The translations under genes and the position numbers were made by a program. The notes under the pieces are model-generated. The model was not told the origin of the DNA. It saw nothing but the letters and a program-made list of their open reading frames with translations, and searched no databases. From Amycolatopsis sp. NBC_01488 (GTDB lineage Bacteria; Actinomycetota; Actinomycetes; Mycobacteriales; Pseudonocardiaceae), in assembly GCF_036227105.1 (NCBI RefSeq), contig NZ_CP109434.1:67001-131000 (forward strand): 64,000 nucleotides of DNA. Direction: 5' to 3'. This document shows positions 34,561 to 43,700 of this stretch, piece by piece; within the stretch, counting starts at the first letter, position 1; every line of letters starts with the position of its first letter.

Positions 34561-34754
34561 CCCTCCGGTAGTCCTCCGGCTGCACAGCCACTCGCCGCGC
34601 CGGTTCGCGGTCGCTCGAACCCCCTCGGATGCTGCGTCGCGAAGCCCGTCTCCGGACCACTGTCGGGTGACGTCGCGCTCGCGAACTTGGTCACCCTCGC
34701 GCACGCTACCGGCCCCAACGTCCGAAACGTCACCCCAACGAGTGAATGGCTGCA

Positions 34755-34775
34755 TCGCCCGATTACATTGGGCGA
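34755..34775 (+). promoter_or_regulatory. Inverted repeat over the acyltransferase promoter
   Basis: TCGCCC (34755-34760) and GGGCGA (34770-34775) flank GATTACATT, which contains the -10-like TACATT (34764-34769). The symmetry over a -10 suggests an operator for an unidentified repressor, about 29 bp upstream of the ATG. Confidence 0.45.
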
Positions 34776-34803
34776 GCTGTGAGCAGCCTGTGAGGGGGAC
34801 GCG

Positions 34804-35901
34804 ATGATCACGCACGACCAATACCTGGGCACCCGAAGATTCGCCGCTCTCGACGGAGTCCGGGCCATCGCGGCCGTGCTCGTCGTCGTCTTCCACTACG
34901 GCGGGCCGAACTGGGAGCGGGCCAACGGCTGGATCGGCGTGCACCTCTTCTTCGTGCTCTCCGGGTTCCTGATCACCACGCTCGCCCTGCGTGAAGAGGA
35001 CCGCAACGGCCGGGTCTCCCTGGCGGAGTTCTACATCCGGCGGGGGTTCCGCATCCTCCCCGTCTACTACGTCGTCCTCGGCGTGGTCGTCGTCTTCGCC
35101 TACTTCCGAGGCATGGGCCTGCGGCACAGCGGGATCCTCGCCGCGCTTCCGTGGAACGTCGGCTTCGTCGGCGAATTCCACCAGCTGACCATGTTCGGCC
35201 AGGCCTGGACGCTCGGCGTCGAGCAGAAGTTCTACCTCGTCTGGCCGCTGCTCGCATTCGGCGTCGGCGCGCTCGGCTTCGTGAAGCGCCTGAGCCTCTC
35301 CCTCGGGCTCGTCGTCCTCATGCTCGCTCTGATCCCCTTCATGCCCTACGCCGGCGCGTACTCGCCGATCCTCATCGGCTGCACGCTGGCGATCGTGCTG
35401 CACCACCGCAAGGGCTTCGCCACGATGCGGGTGTTCACCCACCCCGTCGCCGGGCTGGTGGTCGCCGCTGCGCTGGTCGCGGTCCAGACCATGTTCGCCG
35501 AGATCGCCGAGCTGCTCAGCGACGACGGCGGCTCGATCACCGGCACGATCTACATCCTGCTCGCCGCGTTGCTGGTGCCGTCGCTGGTCGCCGGGGGCGG
35601 GCCGCTGGCCTGGGTCCTGTCGCGGCGGCCGATGCGGTTCGTCGGGGAGCGCTCGTACTCGCTGTACCTCATGCAGGGCGTCGTCGCGGTGGCGCTCGCG
35701 GGCGCGATCCCGCAGTTCGCTCCGCACCGGACGCTCACCGCGGTCGCCGTGACGATCGTCGGGCTGCTGGCCGCCGACCTGCTCTACCGCTGGGTCGAGG
35801 TCCCGATGATCGACGTCGGGCGCCGGATCATCGCCCGCCGCCGCGCCAAGAAGACCCTGCCGGTGCCCGCGGTCGCCGAACCCGCGCTCGCCGCGGCCTG
35901 A
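34804..35901 (+). CDS. Acyltransferase family 3 (OafA/YrhL-like) membrane protein
   Basis: A 365-residue polytopic membrane acyltransferase. The family N-terminus reads FAALDGVRAIAAVLVVVFHYGG, with the conserved catalytic His in VVVFHYGG. It continues with VHLFFVLSGFLITTL, the motif FYIRRGFRILPVYY, and QAWTLGVEQKFYLVWPLL. About ten transmembrane helices are predicted. Such enzymes O-acylate cell-envelope glycans or natural products; the acceptor is unknown. GAGGGGGA precedes the ATG. Monocistronic. Confidence 0.92.
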   Translation: MITHDQYLGTRRFAALDGVRAIAAVLVVVFHYGGPNWERANGWIGVHLFFVLSGFLITTLALREEDRNGRVSLAEFYIRRGFRILPVYYVVLGVVVVFAYFRGMGLRHSGILAALPWNVGFVGEFHQLTMFGQAWTLGVEQKFYLVWPLLAFGVGALGFVKRLSLSLGLVVLMLALIPFMPYAGAYSPILIGCTLAIVLHHRKGFATMRVFTHPVAGLVVAAALVAVQTMFAEIAELLSDDGGSITGTIYILLAALLVPSLVAGGGPLAWVLSRRPMRFVGERSYSLYLMQGVVAVALAGAIPQFAPHRTLTAVAVTIVGLLAADLLYRWVEVPMIDVGRRIIARRRAKKTLPVPAVAEPALAAA

Positions 35902-36103
35902 GGCTTCCACCCGCCGCCTCCGGCGCGTCCTCGATCAACCCGGAGCGCGCTGGGGTACGGCTCGGCGGCTGGCGTGCTCCCGGCAGCCGTAGAGCGACGC
36001 AGGCCTTGCGTCGGTTGAGTCGCGCTCCCAGAAGCCGACCGGCGTGCCCGCCGACGGCGCGGGCCGCCTTCGTGCTCGCGAGCCATCCCGCTCCCCAGAA
36101 CGG

Positions 36104-36134
36104 AAAACCGGGTGCCGCGCAGTGCGGCACCCGG
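36104..36134 (-). terminator. Rho-independent terminator of the DHA2 exporter gene
   Basis: CCGGGTGCCGC (36108-36118) and GCGGCACCCGG (36124-36134) form an 11-bp stem with a 5-nt loop. On the minus strand the stem is followed by TTTTCC. It starts 15 bp after the exporter stop codon. Confidence 0.88.
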
Positions 36135-36149
36135 CTTCGGAAACCACCG

Positions 36150-37919
36150 TCAGCGTTCGCTCGCCGGCGACACCAATTCGCTCGGGCCGCCGCTCGACTC
36201 GCCCGCCACGGCAGCCAACTCCTCGCCCACCGACTCGCGGTCCTCCGGGCGCGCGTCCTTCGTCAGCAACGATGCCACCGCGCCGATCAGGCACACCGCG
36301 ATCGCGAAGCCGAACGCCACCGCCAGGCCCGACTGGAACGGGCCCGAGATCAGGTTCGGGAAGAAGCTGCGGCCCGTCAGGAACGACGCCTGGTCCGGCG
36401 GCAGCGACGACAGCTGGCCGCCCAGGAGCTGCTGGATCGGGTTGTAGCCCAGGAACGCCGCGAACAGCACCGCCACCGCCGGCAGGTTCGCCACCTGCGA
36501 CGCTGCCGCTTCCGGGACGCCGTGGGCGAGCAGGCCGTCGTGCATCGTCGACGGGAGGCTGCTCGACAGGCCCGAGATGATCAGGCTGAAGAAGAAGCCG
36601 ATCGACAGGACCATCGCCGCGTTCTGGAAGGTCGTCATCATGCCCGCGCCGGAGCCGCGCGCGTCCGCCGGGAGGCTGTTCATCACCTCGGCGCGGTTGG
36701 GCGAGGAGAACATGCCCATGCCGATGCCGTTGATCAGCAGGATCGCCGCGAACGCCCAGTAGTCGAAGTTGACCGGCAGGATGATCAGCAGCAGGAACGT
36801 CACGGCCGTGATGAACAGGCCACTCGAGGCGAGCAGGCGGCTGCCGATCCGGTCGGCGAGGATGCCCGACGTCGGCGCGGCCAGCAGGAAGCCGACCGTC
36901 ATCGGGAGCATGTAGATGCCCGCCCACAGCGGCGTCTGCTCGAACGTGTAGCCGTGCTGCGGCAGCCAGATGCCCTGCAGCCAGATGATCAGGATGAACT
37001 GGAGCCCGCCGCGCCCGAGCGACGCGGTCAGGTTGGCGATGTTGCCCCAGGTGAACGACCGGATCTTGAACAGTGACAGCCGGAACAGCGGGTTGTCGAC
37101 CTTGGTCTCGATGATCACGAACGCGACCAGCACCGCGACGCCGCCGATCAGGCAGCTCAGCACCATCGGGCTGCCCCAGCCGGTCGGCGACGAGCCGTAG
37201 GGCTGGATGCCGTAGGTGATGCCGATCAAGACGGCGATCAGGCCGACGGCGAAGGTGATGTTGCCCCACCAGTCCATCCGCGCGTGCTTGCGGATGCCGG
37301 TGTCGTGCAGCTTGAGGTACGCCCAGATCGTGCCGATCACGCCGAAGGGCACCGACACGAGGAAGATCAGGTTCCAGTCGACCGGGGCGAGCACGCCGCC
37401 GACGACCAGGCCGAGGAACGAGCCCGCGATGGCCGCGACGCCGTTCATGCCGAGCGCGAGCCCGCGCTGGTTGGCCGGGAAGGCGTCGGTGAGGATCGCC
37501 GAGGAGTTCGCCATCAGGAAGGCGCCGCCGACGCCCTGCACGATCCGCCAGCCGATCAGCCACAGCGCGGCCGCGTCGCCGCCGAACCAAGTGACGGCCA
37601 GCATGATGGAAGACACGGTGAAGACGGCGAAGCCGAGGTTGTACATCCTCGCGCGGCCGTACATGTCGCCGAGCCGCCCGAAGCTCACCACCAGCACGGC
37701 GGTGACCACGAGGAAGCCCATGATCATCCACAGCAGGTAGCTCGTGTTGGCCGGCTCGAGGGGGTTGATGCCGATGCCCTTGAAGATGTCCGGGAGCGCG
37801 ATCAGCACGATCGAGGAGTTGATCGTGGCGATCAGCATGCCCAGCGTCGTGTTGGACAGCGCGATCCACTTGTACCGCGGCCCCAGTTCCGCGATCGAAT
37901 ACGTCCGGCGTTCCGCCAC
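36150..37919 (-). CDS. MFS drug exporter, DHA2 (14-helix) family
   Basis: A 589-residue exporter of the DHA2/EmrB type. Features are NTTLGMLIATINSSIVLIALP in helix 1, FGRLGDMYGRARMYNLGF (motif A) and GWRIVQGVGGAFLMANSSAILTD (motif B/C). A DHA2-like central insertion and a second half starting WGNIANLTASLGR follow. A 45-residue hydrophilic C-tail ends the protein. Predicted proton-driven efflux of hydrophobic compounds. The start is GTG 37919 with AGAAGGG 7-8 nt upstream; the promoter and two operator-like inverted repeats lie just upstream. Followed by a strong terminator. Confidence 0.9.
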   Translation of the reverse strand: MAERRTYSIAELGPRYKWIALSNTTLGMLIATINSSIVLIALPDIFKGIGINPLEPANTSYLLWMIMGFLVVTAVLVVSFGRLGDMYGRARMYNLGFAVFTVSSIMLAVTWFGGDAAALWLIGWRIVQGVGGAFLMANSSAILTDAFPANQRGLALGMNGVAAIAGSFLGLVVGGVLAPVDWNLIFLVSVPFGVIGTIWAYLKLHDTGIRKHARMDWWGNITFAVGLIAVLIGITYGIQPYGSSPTGWGSPMVLSCLIGGVAVLVAFVIIETKVDNPLFRLSLFKIRSFTWGNIANLTASLGRGGLQFILIIWLQGIWLPQHGYTFEQTPLWAGIYMLPMTVGFLLAAPTSGILADRIGSRLLASSGLFITAVTFLLLIILPVNFDYWAFAAILLINGIGMGMFSSPNRAEVMNSLPADARGSGAGMMTTFQNAAMVLSIGFFFSLIISGLSSSLPSTMHDGLLAHGVPEAAASQVANLPAVAVLFAAFLGYNPIQQLLGGQLSSLPPDQASFLTGRSFFPNLISGPFQSGLAVAFGFAIAVCLIGAVASLLTKDARPEDRESVGEELAAVAGESSGGPSELVSPASER

Positions 37920-37946
37920 TGTGCAACCCTTCTGCTCGCAAAGTCC

Positions 37947-37990
37947 CTTAGCTAGGCTAAGCAACTTGCTTGCGTATGGCAACCAAGTTG
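37947..37990 (-). promoter_or_regulatory. Exporter promoter with two overlapping inverted repeats
   Basis: On the minus strand, TTGCCA (-35; 37977-37982), 17-bp spacer, TAGCCT (-10; 37954-37959). CTTAGC-TAG-GCTAAG (37947-37961) covers the -10. CAACTTG (37962-37968) and CAAGTTG (37984-37990) straddle the -35. This is a compact, repressor-controlled promoter; no repressor gene is adjacent. Confidence 0.65.
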
Positions 37991-38204
37991 GGGAATCACC
38001 TGGGAGAGCATGATCACACTCGCTTGACTGTCCTTTGTGGAGTCTTTACTTGAAGTGGCCGGGTGCCGGGTCGGGCGCGCTTCGGCCTGGGGACAGCTCG
38101 AGCGGGCTGTGGACAACTCCGTCGCGCCGGCCGGGAACTGTCGGTGCCCTCCGGTAACGTCGAAACCGGGGGTCCCCCTCACGGCCCGAGGGATCGAAGG
38201 CGGG

Positions 38205-39650
38205 TCAGCGCAGCAGCTTGCCCAAGGTGGCCACCCCGTCGGCGATCTCCGTCGCCGTCCGGGCCGCGTAGCCCAGGACCAGCCCAGGGCGTCCCGGGAG
38301 CTGCCGGTGCCACGACAGCGGCTGCACCTTCACCCCCTCCGCCAGCGCGGCCGCCGCCAGCGCGACATCGTCCAGGTCCGCGCCGAACGTGATCGTCAGG
38401 TGCAGGCCCGCGGCCGCGCCGTGCACCGTCGCGCCCGGCAGCGAGGATGCCAGCGCGCGGATCATCGCGTCGCGGCGACGGCGGTGGCGCGCCCGGACCA
38501 CCCGCAGCTGCCGCTCCAGCTCGCCCGTCGCCATCAGCCGGGCCAGGACCAGCTGCGCCAGGACCGGGTTGCCCAGGTCCGCGAACCGCTTCGCCGCCAC
38601 CAGGTCGTCGCGGAACCGAGCGGGCGCCAGCAGCCAGCCGACGCGCAGCGCGGGCGCCAGGAGCTTCGAAACGCTGCCCGTGTAACACACCTCCGGCAGC
38701 ATCGACCGGACCGCGGGCACCGGCGCGCGGTCGTAGCGGTGCTCCGCGTCGTAGTCGTCCTCCACGACGATGCCGCCCGCGGCCGCCCAGCGCATCAGGG
38801 CGCGGCGGCGCTCGCCGCCCAGCACCACGCCCATCGGGAACTGGTGGGCCGGCGTCAGCAGCACCGCCGGGGCACGCAGGGCGTCGACGCGCAGGCCGTC
38901 GTCGTCCACCGGGACCGGCGGGGTCGCCAGGCCGCAGTGGTGCAGGTGCTGGCGCGCGCCGAGCGAGCTGGGGTCCTCGACGGCGATCTCGTCGACGCCG
39001 CGCTGCCGCAGCACGTCCCCCACCAGCGTCAGCGCCTGCGCGACGCCGGCCACCACGATGATCTCGCCGGGGTCGACGCGGATGCCGCGGTTGCGGGCCA
39101 GCCAGTGCGACACCTCCAGCCGCATCGCCGGCGCGCCCCGCGGGTCGCCGTAGCCGAAGTGCGACGGCGCCAGCTCGTCGAGGACCGCGCGCTCGGCTCG
39201 CAGCCACGCCGCGCGCGGGAACGCCGTCAGGTCCGGGACGCCCGGGGTGAGGTCGATCCGGGCCGCCGCCGCGCGGACCGCGTCGAAGACGTCGGCGCCC
39301 GGCATCGGCGTGATCACCTTCGACGGCGGCCGGACGCGCGCGGGTTCGGGAGCGAGCACCGGCGCGGCCACCACCACGGTGCCCGCCCGGCCGCGGCCCG
39401 CCGCGTGGCCGTCGTCGATCAGCCGCTGGTAGGCCTCGGTGACGACCCCGCGCGACACCCGCAGGTCCGCGGCCAGGACCCGGGACGCGGGCAGGCGGCC
39501 GCCGACCGGCAGCCTGCCGTCGGCGACGGCGGCGCGCAGCTGCCCGGCGAGCCAGTCCGCGAGCCCGCCCGGCGGCGCCTCGCGGACGTCGAGCTGGAGG
39601 AAGTCCGACCCTATGGACCCCTCCGGCAGCGACGTTTTGGCTCTGTCCAT
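38205..39650 (-). CDS. MocR/PdxR-type GntR regulator with aminotransferase domain
   Basis: A 481-residue chimeric regulator. The N-terminal GntR wHTH (about residues 25-90) includes LADWLAGQLRAAV and RLPASRVLAADLRVSRGVVTEAYQRL. A fold-type I aminotransferase-like domain follows from about 130, with VVEDDYDAEHRYD and the PLP-binding lysine in YTGSVSKLLAPALRVGWL. PLP or a PLP adduct is the expected effector. The start ATG 39650 precedes the conserved region. The promoter of the divergent methyltransferase gene is only 28 bp away, so this gene is its likely regulator. Confidence 0.9.
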   Translation of the reverse strand: MDRAKTSLPEGSIGSDFLQLDVREAPPGGLADWLAGQLRAAVADGRLPVGGRLPASRVLAADLRVSRGVVTEAYQRLIDDGHAAGRGRAGTVVVAAPVLAPEPARVRPPSKVITPMPGADVFDAVRAAAARIDLTPGVPDLTAFPRAAWLRAERAVLDELAPSHFGYGDPRGAPAMRLEVSHWLARNRGIRVDPGEIIVVAGVAQALTLVGDVLRQRGVDEIAVEDPSSLGARQHLHHCGLATPPVPVDDDGLRVDALRAPAVLLTPAHQFPMGVVLGGERRRALMRWAAAGGIVVEDDYDAEHRYDRAPVPAVRSMLPEVCYTGSVSKLLAPALRVGWLLAPARFRDDLVAAKRFADLGNPVLAQLVLARLMATGELERQLRVVRARHRRRRDAMIRALASSLPGATVHGAAAGLHLTITFGADLDDVALAAAALAEGVKVQPLSWHRQLPGRPGLVLGYAARTATEIADGVATLGKLLR

Positions 39651-39671
39651 CGAGCCATTGTCGCAGCACGC

Positions 39672-39685
39672 TGGTCTGGTGACCA
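39672..39685. promoter_or_regulatory. Inverted repeat TGGTC-TGGT-GACCA over methyltransferase start
   Basis: A GntR-like 5-bp dyad overlapping the GTG (39679) of the methyltransferase gene and lying 22 bp from the MocR start codon. CACGCT (39667-39672) ends 6 nt before the GTG, so transcription may start at the GTG inside this element. Confidence 0.45.
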
Positions 39686-40476
39686 CCACATACGTGCACG
39701 GGTACACCGAACCCGAGGCCCGCCGCCTGGGCGATCAGGCCGACACGCTCGCCGCGCTGTTGCACGCCGGGACGGCCTACCCCGCCGGGAGCCGCGTGCT
39801 GGAGGTCGGCTGCGGCGTCGGCGCCCAGACCGGCCACCTCGTGGCCCGCAGCCCCGGCGCGCACCTGACCGCGGTCGACGTCTCCGCGGACTCCCTCGAC
39901 CAAGCGAGACAGCGGGTCCCGGGCGTCGACTTCCGCCGGGCCGACCTCTTCGACCTCGACGGCGAATGGGACCACCTCTTCGTCTGCTTCGTGCTCGAAC
40001 ACCTGCCGGAGCCGGGGAAAGCGCTGGCGCACCTGATAACCCTGCTGCGGCCGGGCGGGACGATCACCGTGCTCGAAGGCGACCACGGCTCGGCGTTCTT
40101 CCACCCGCGCAGCGAGCACGCCCAGGCGGCGATCGACTGCCTGGTGCGCCTGCAGGCCGACGCGGGCGGTGACGGCCTCCTGGGACGACGGCTCTACCCG
40201 TTGCTCGCCGACGCCGGTTTCGGCGACGTCGAGGTCGAACCGCGGACGGTGTACGCCGACGCGTCGAAGCCCGCTCTGGTCACCGGTTTCACCCGCGACA
40301 CGTTCATCGCGATGGTCGAGGGTGTCGGCGAAACGGCCGTGGCGAAGGGGCTCACGACGGAAGCCGGCTGGGCGCGCGGGATCGCCGCTCTTTACCGCAC
40401 CACCAGGGAATACGGAACCTTCCATTACACGTTCTTCAAGGCAACAGCTCTGCGCACTCCGGGAGGAGCGTCATGA
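39679..40476 (+). CDS. SAM-dependent methyltransferase (UbiE-like)
   Basis: A 265-residue class I methyltransferase. YVHGYTEPEARRLGDQADTL is the N-terminal helix. SAM motif I is VLEVGCGVGAQTGHLVAR, the acidic loop LTAVDVSADSLD, then FVCFVLEHLPEPGKAL and LRPGGTITVLEGDHGS. A C-terminal substrate domain ends EYGTFHYTFFKATAL. Substrate unknown. GTG 39679 may be the transcription start (leaderless). Its stop overlaps the next gene's ATG (ATGA), so the two are coupled. Divergent from the MocR regulator. Confidence 0.88.
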   Translation: MTTTYVHGYTEPEARRLGDQADTLAALLHAGTAYPAGSRVLEVGCGVGAQTGHLVARSPGAHLTAVDVSADSLDQARQRVPGVDFRRADLFDLDGEWDHLFVCFVLEHLPEPGKALAHLITLLRPGGTITVLEGDHGSAFFHPRSEHAQAAIDCLVRLQADAGGDGLLGRRLYPLLADAGFGDVEVEPRTVYADASKPALVTGFTRDTFIAMVEGVGETAVAKGLTTEAGWARGIAALYRTTREYGTFHYTFFKATALRTPGGAS

Positions 40477-40709
40477 TCATCGCCGTTCTCGCCGCCGCCG
40501 TCCTGCTCGCCTGGGCGCTCGACCACGCGTACCGCCGCCGCCCGTACCCGCACGACCGGCTGGCCGGCAGCTCCGACGTGCCCGACCGGGACGTCCAGCG
40601 CCTCGAAGGCGACCTCGTCGCCGACGAACGCCACTACCCGGCGGCACGGTCCAGGGCCGCCAAGAGGTCCCTGACGCGGATCGCGCCGGGCACGCACTCC
40701 CCGGCGTAA
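40473..40709 (+). CDS. Small single-pass membrane protein (78 aa), function unknown
   Basis: Not recognised. A 78-residue protein with one N-terminal transmembrane helix (MIIAVLAAAVLLAWALDHAY) and a basic hydrophilic tail. GGAGGAG lies directly before the ATG, which overlaps the stop codon of the methyltransferase, so translation is well supported. Its last 25 codons overlap the 3' end of the convergent SARP gene by 76 bp, which is unusual. Possibly a membrane anchor or partner for the methyltransferase. Confidence 0.6.
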   Translation: MIIAVLAAAVLLAWALDHAYRRRPYPHDRLAGSSDVPDRDVQRLEGDLVADERHYPAARSRAAKRSLTRIAPGTHSPA

Positions 40710-43700
40710 CAAGCCAGCGCCCGTTCCCAGTGCTCGCGCGCGGCCACGGGGTCACCCAGTCCACAGTGGACTTCGCCGAGTCCGCAGTGGGCCTTGCCCT
40801 GCTCGGGACGGCAGCCCGTTTCCTTCGCCACGGCAAGGGCTTCACGGTGGTACGCGAGCGCGTCCGATGACGCGCCGCGGGCGGCCGCCAGCGCGCCGAG
40901 GCTGTTGAGCACCCGGGATTCCACGCCGCGGTCACCGCATTCGCGGGCCAGGCCCAGTGCCTCTTCGAGGTGCTGGGCCGCTTCCGCGTACTCGCCCTGC
41001 GCCAGCCGGACGTCGCCGAGGTGCTTCAGCGCGACGCCGCGGTTGGTCGGGCTTCCGGTCTCCTGCGCGATTTCCAGCGCCCGCTCGAGGTGCGCGGCGG
41101 CTTCGGGGTACCGGCCGCGCGCGTGCTCGACGTCGCCGAGGATGCCCAGCGCGTAGCCCTCGCTCACCCGCACGCCCATGGCGCGGAAGTGCACCAGCCC
41201 CTCTTCCAGCGCACGGACGGCTTCGTCGTGCCGGCCCAGCGCCGACAGCGAATCGCCCGTGTTGACCAGCGCATAGCCCTCGGTGGTGCGGTCGGCGGTC
41301 TCGCGGGCGAGCGCGTGCGCTTCTTCGAGGTAGCCGATCGCCTCGCCGTAGCGGCCGATGCCGCGGCTGGAGCAGCCGAGCACCACCAGCACCAGGCCTT
41401 CGCTGGTGCGGTCGCCGGTCTTGCGGGCCAGTGACAGGGCTTCCGTCGAGTACGTGATCGCCTCGGCGAACCGGCCGAGCGCCCGGCAGACCAGGCCGAG
41501 CGTGTTGACCGCGTGGATCTCGGTGCGCCGGTCGCCGGTCTCGCGGGCGAGGGCGAGCGCTTCCTCCAGGTACCGCCGCGCTTCCCGCGACCGGCCGACG
41601 CGCCAGTGGCCGACCGCGATCAGGATGAGCGGCTCGGCTTCGGCCACCCGGTCGCCGGCGTCGTGGGCCAGCGCCGACGCGTGCGTGTGCAGCACCAGCG
41701 CTTCCTCGTGGTAGCCGCCGACGTCGAGGTAGTGCCACAGGATCCCGGACAGCAGCCGCAGGTGGTCGGGCCACCCGTGCCGCGTCGCGTGCGCGGAGAC
41801 GGCCAGGAGGTTGCGGCGCTCGGCCTCCAGCCACGCCGGCGCGTCGATCACCTTGACGTCGGGATCCGGCACCTGCGGGCGCAGGTGCCGTTCCTGCGGC
41901 AGGACGGCGTCCATGGCCTGCGCGGCCGACCGGACGTAGAAGTCGAACAGCCGCTCCTGCGCCGCGTGGCTCTCGGCGGGTGCCTCGGCCGCGAGCTCGG
42001 CGGCGTAGACGCGCAGCAGGTCGTGCTGCTGGAAGCGGTCCGCACCGGTCTCCTGCGCGAGGTGGGCGCGGACCAGCGTGGCCGTCAGCCGCTCCGCCTC
42101 CGGCAGCGGGACGCCGGCGAGCGCGGCGATCGCGGCGGCGGTCAGGTCGCGGCCGGGGTGCAGGCCGCAGAGCCGGAACACGCGCGCGGCGTCGGGCGCC
42201 AGGTGCCGGTAGGACCACGAGAAGACGGCGCGGACGGCGGTCAGCGGGTCGCCGCCGCCGTCGAGCAGGTCCAGCCGCCGTCGTTCGTCGGCCAGCTCTC
42301 GTGCGAGCGCCGCGAGCCGCTCCCCCGGCCGGCTCAGCGCCAGCTCCGCGACCAGCCGCAGCGCCAGCGGCAGCCGGGCCGAGTAGCCGATCAGCGCCTC
42401 GGTGGCGGCCGGTTCGCCGTCGACGCGCTCGCCGAGCAGCGCCCGCAGCAGGTCGAGCGCTTCGGCTTCGGTCAGCAGGTCGACGAGCACGCGGCGGGCG
42501 CCGTGCCGGGCGACCAGCCCCGGCAGTGCGTCCCGGCTGGTCACCAGGACCAGGCACGACGGCGAGCCGGGCAGCAGCGGGCGGACCTGCCCGACCGAGC
42601 CGGCGTTGTCCAGCAGCAGCACCATCCGCCGTCCGGTGAGCGCGGTGCGGAACTTCGCGGCGCGCTCCTCCTGCTCGGCGGGGATGTCCGCGCCGTCGAC
42701 GCCGAGGGCGCGCAGGAACCCCGAGAGCGCGTCGCCCGGCTCGACCGGCCGGACCGTGCCGTAGCCGTGCAGGTCGAGGTACAGCTGGCCGTCCGGGAAC
42801 TCGGCGAGGGACCGCTGGGCCCAGTGGACGGCGAGGGCGGTCTTGCCGACCCCGCCGGTGCCGGAGAGCACCGCGATGCGCGCGCCCGTGCCGTCGCCGT
42901 CCAGGAGGGCGTCCAGCTCGGCCAGCCGGCCGGTGCGGCCGCGGAAGCCGGCGACGTCCGCGGGCAGCTGGGCGGGCACGCGGGCCGGCGGTTCCGGCGC
43001 GGCGAAGTCCTGCCGCAGCACCTGACGCTGGGCCGCGCGCAGCTCGGGGCCGGGTTCGATGCCCAGGTCGCCGTCCAGCCGCCGCCGGATCTCCTCGAAC
43101 ACGGCCAGGGCGACGGCCTGGCGTCCGGACGCGGCGAGCACCTGCATCAGCCGGGCGTGCGCGGACTCGTTCAGCGGCTCCTCGGCGGTGAGCATGCGCA
43201 GCTGCACCGCCGCCTCCTCGGGGTCGGCGACTTCGGCGTACGCCATCACCGCCTTCGCGCGCTTCATCGCCAGGGCCAGCCGCGCGGGGTGCTGCCGGAG
43301 CGGTCCGAGGTCGGCGAGCGCCGGGCCGCGCCAGAGCTCGAGGGCCTCGCGGAGAGCGCCCTCGTTCACCAGCCCCTCGAACCGCAGCAGATCGAGGTCG
43401 TCCTCGCCGGCGGACAGCCGGTAGCCGCCCTTGTCGGTGGTGATCAGGCCGGCGGGCCGCAGCGCCCGCCGCAGCCGCGCGACGTAGGTGTGGAGCAGGT
43501 CCAGGCACGACGGCGGCGGCTCGTCCCAGAGGACGTCGACGAGGTCTTCGCGCCGGACCGTGCGGTTCGGCTGCAGGGCCAGCATCGCGAGCAGCACGCG
43601 CTGCTTCTCGGCGCCGATCTCGACCGGGGCATCCCCATGCCGCACGGTGAGCGGCCCCAGGACGCCGATCCGCACCGGCTCGGGTGGGGCTTCGGCAAGC

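Noticed and set aside
37947..37966. Possible IdeR/DmdR iron box (TAGGCTAA core) upstream of the DHA2 exporter
   Set aside because: Only about 12 of 19 positions fit the iron-box consensus as I recall it; the flanking symmetry is better explained by CTTAGC-N3-GCTAAG.
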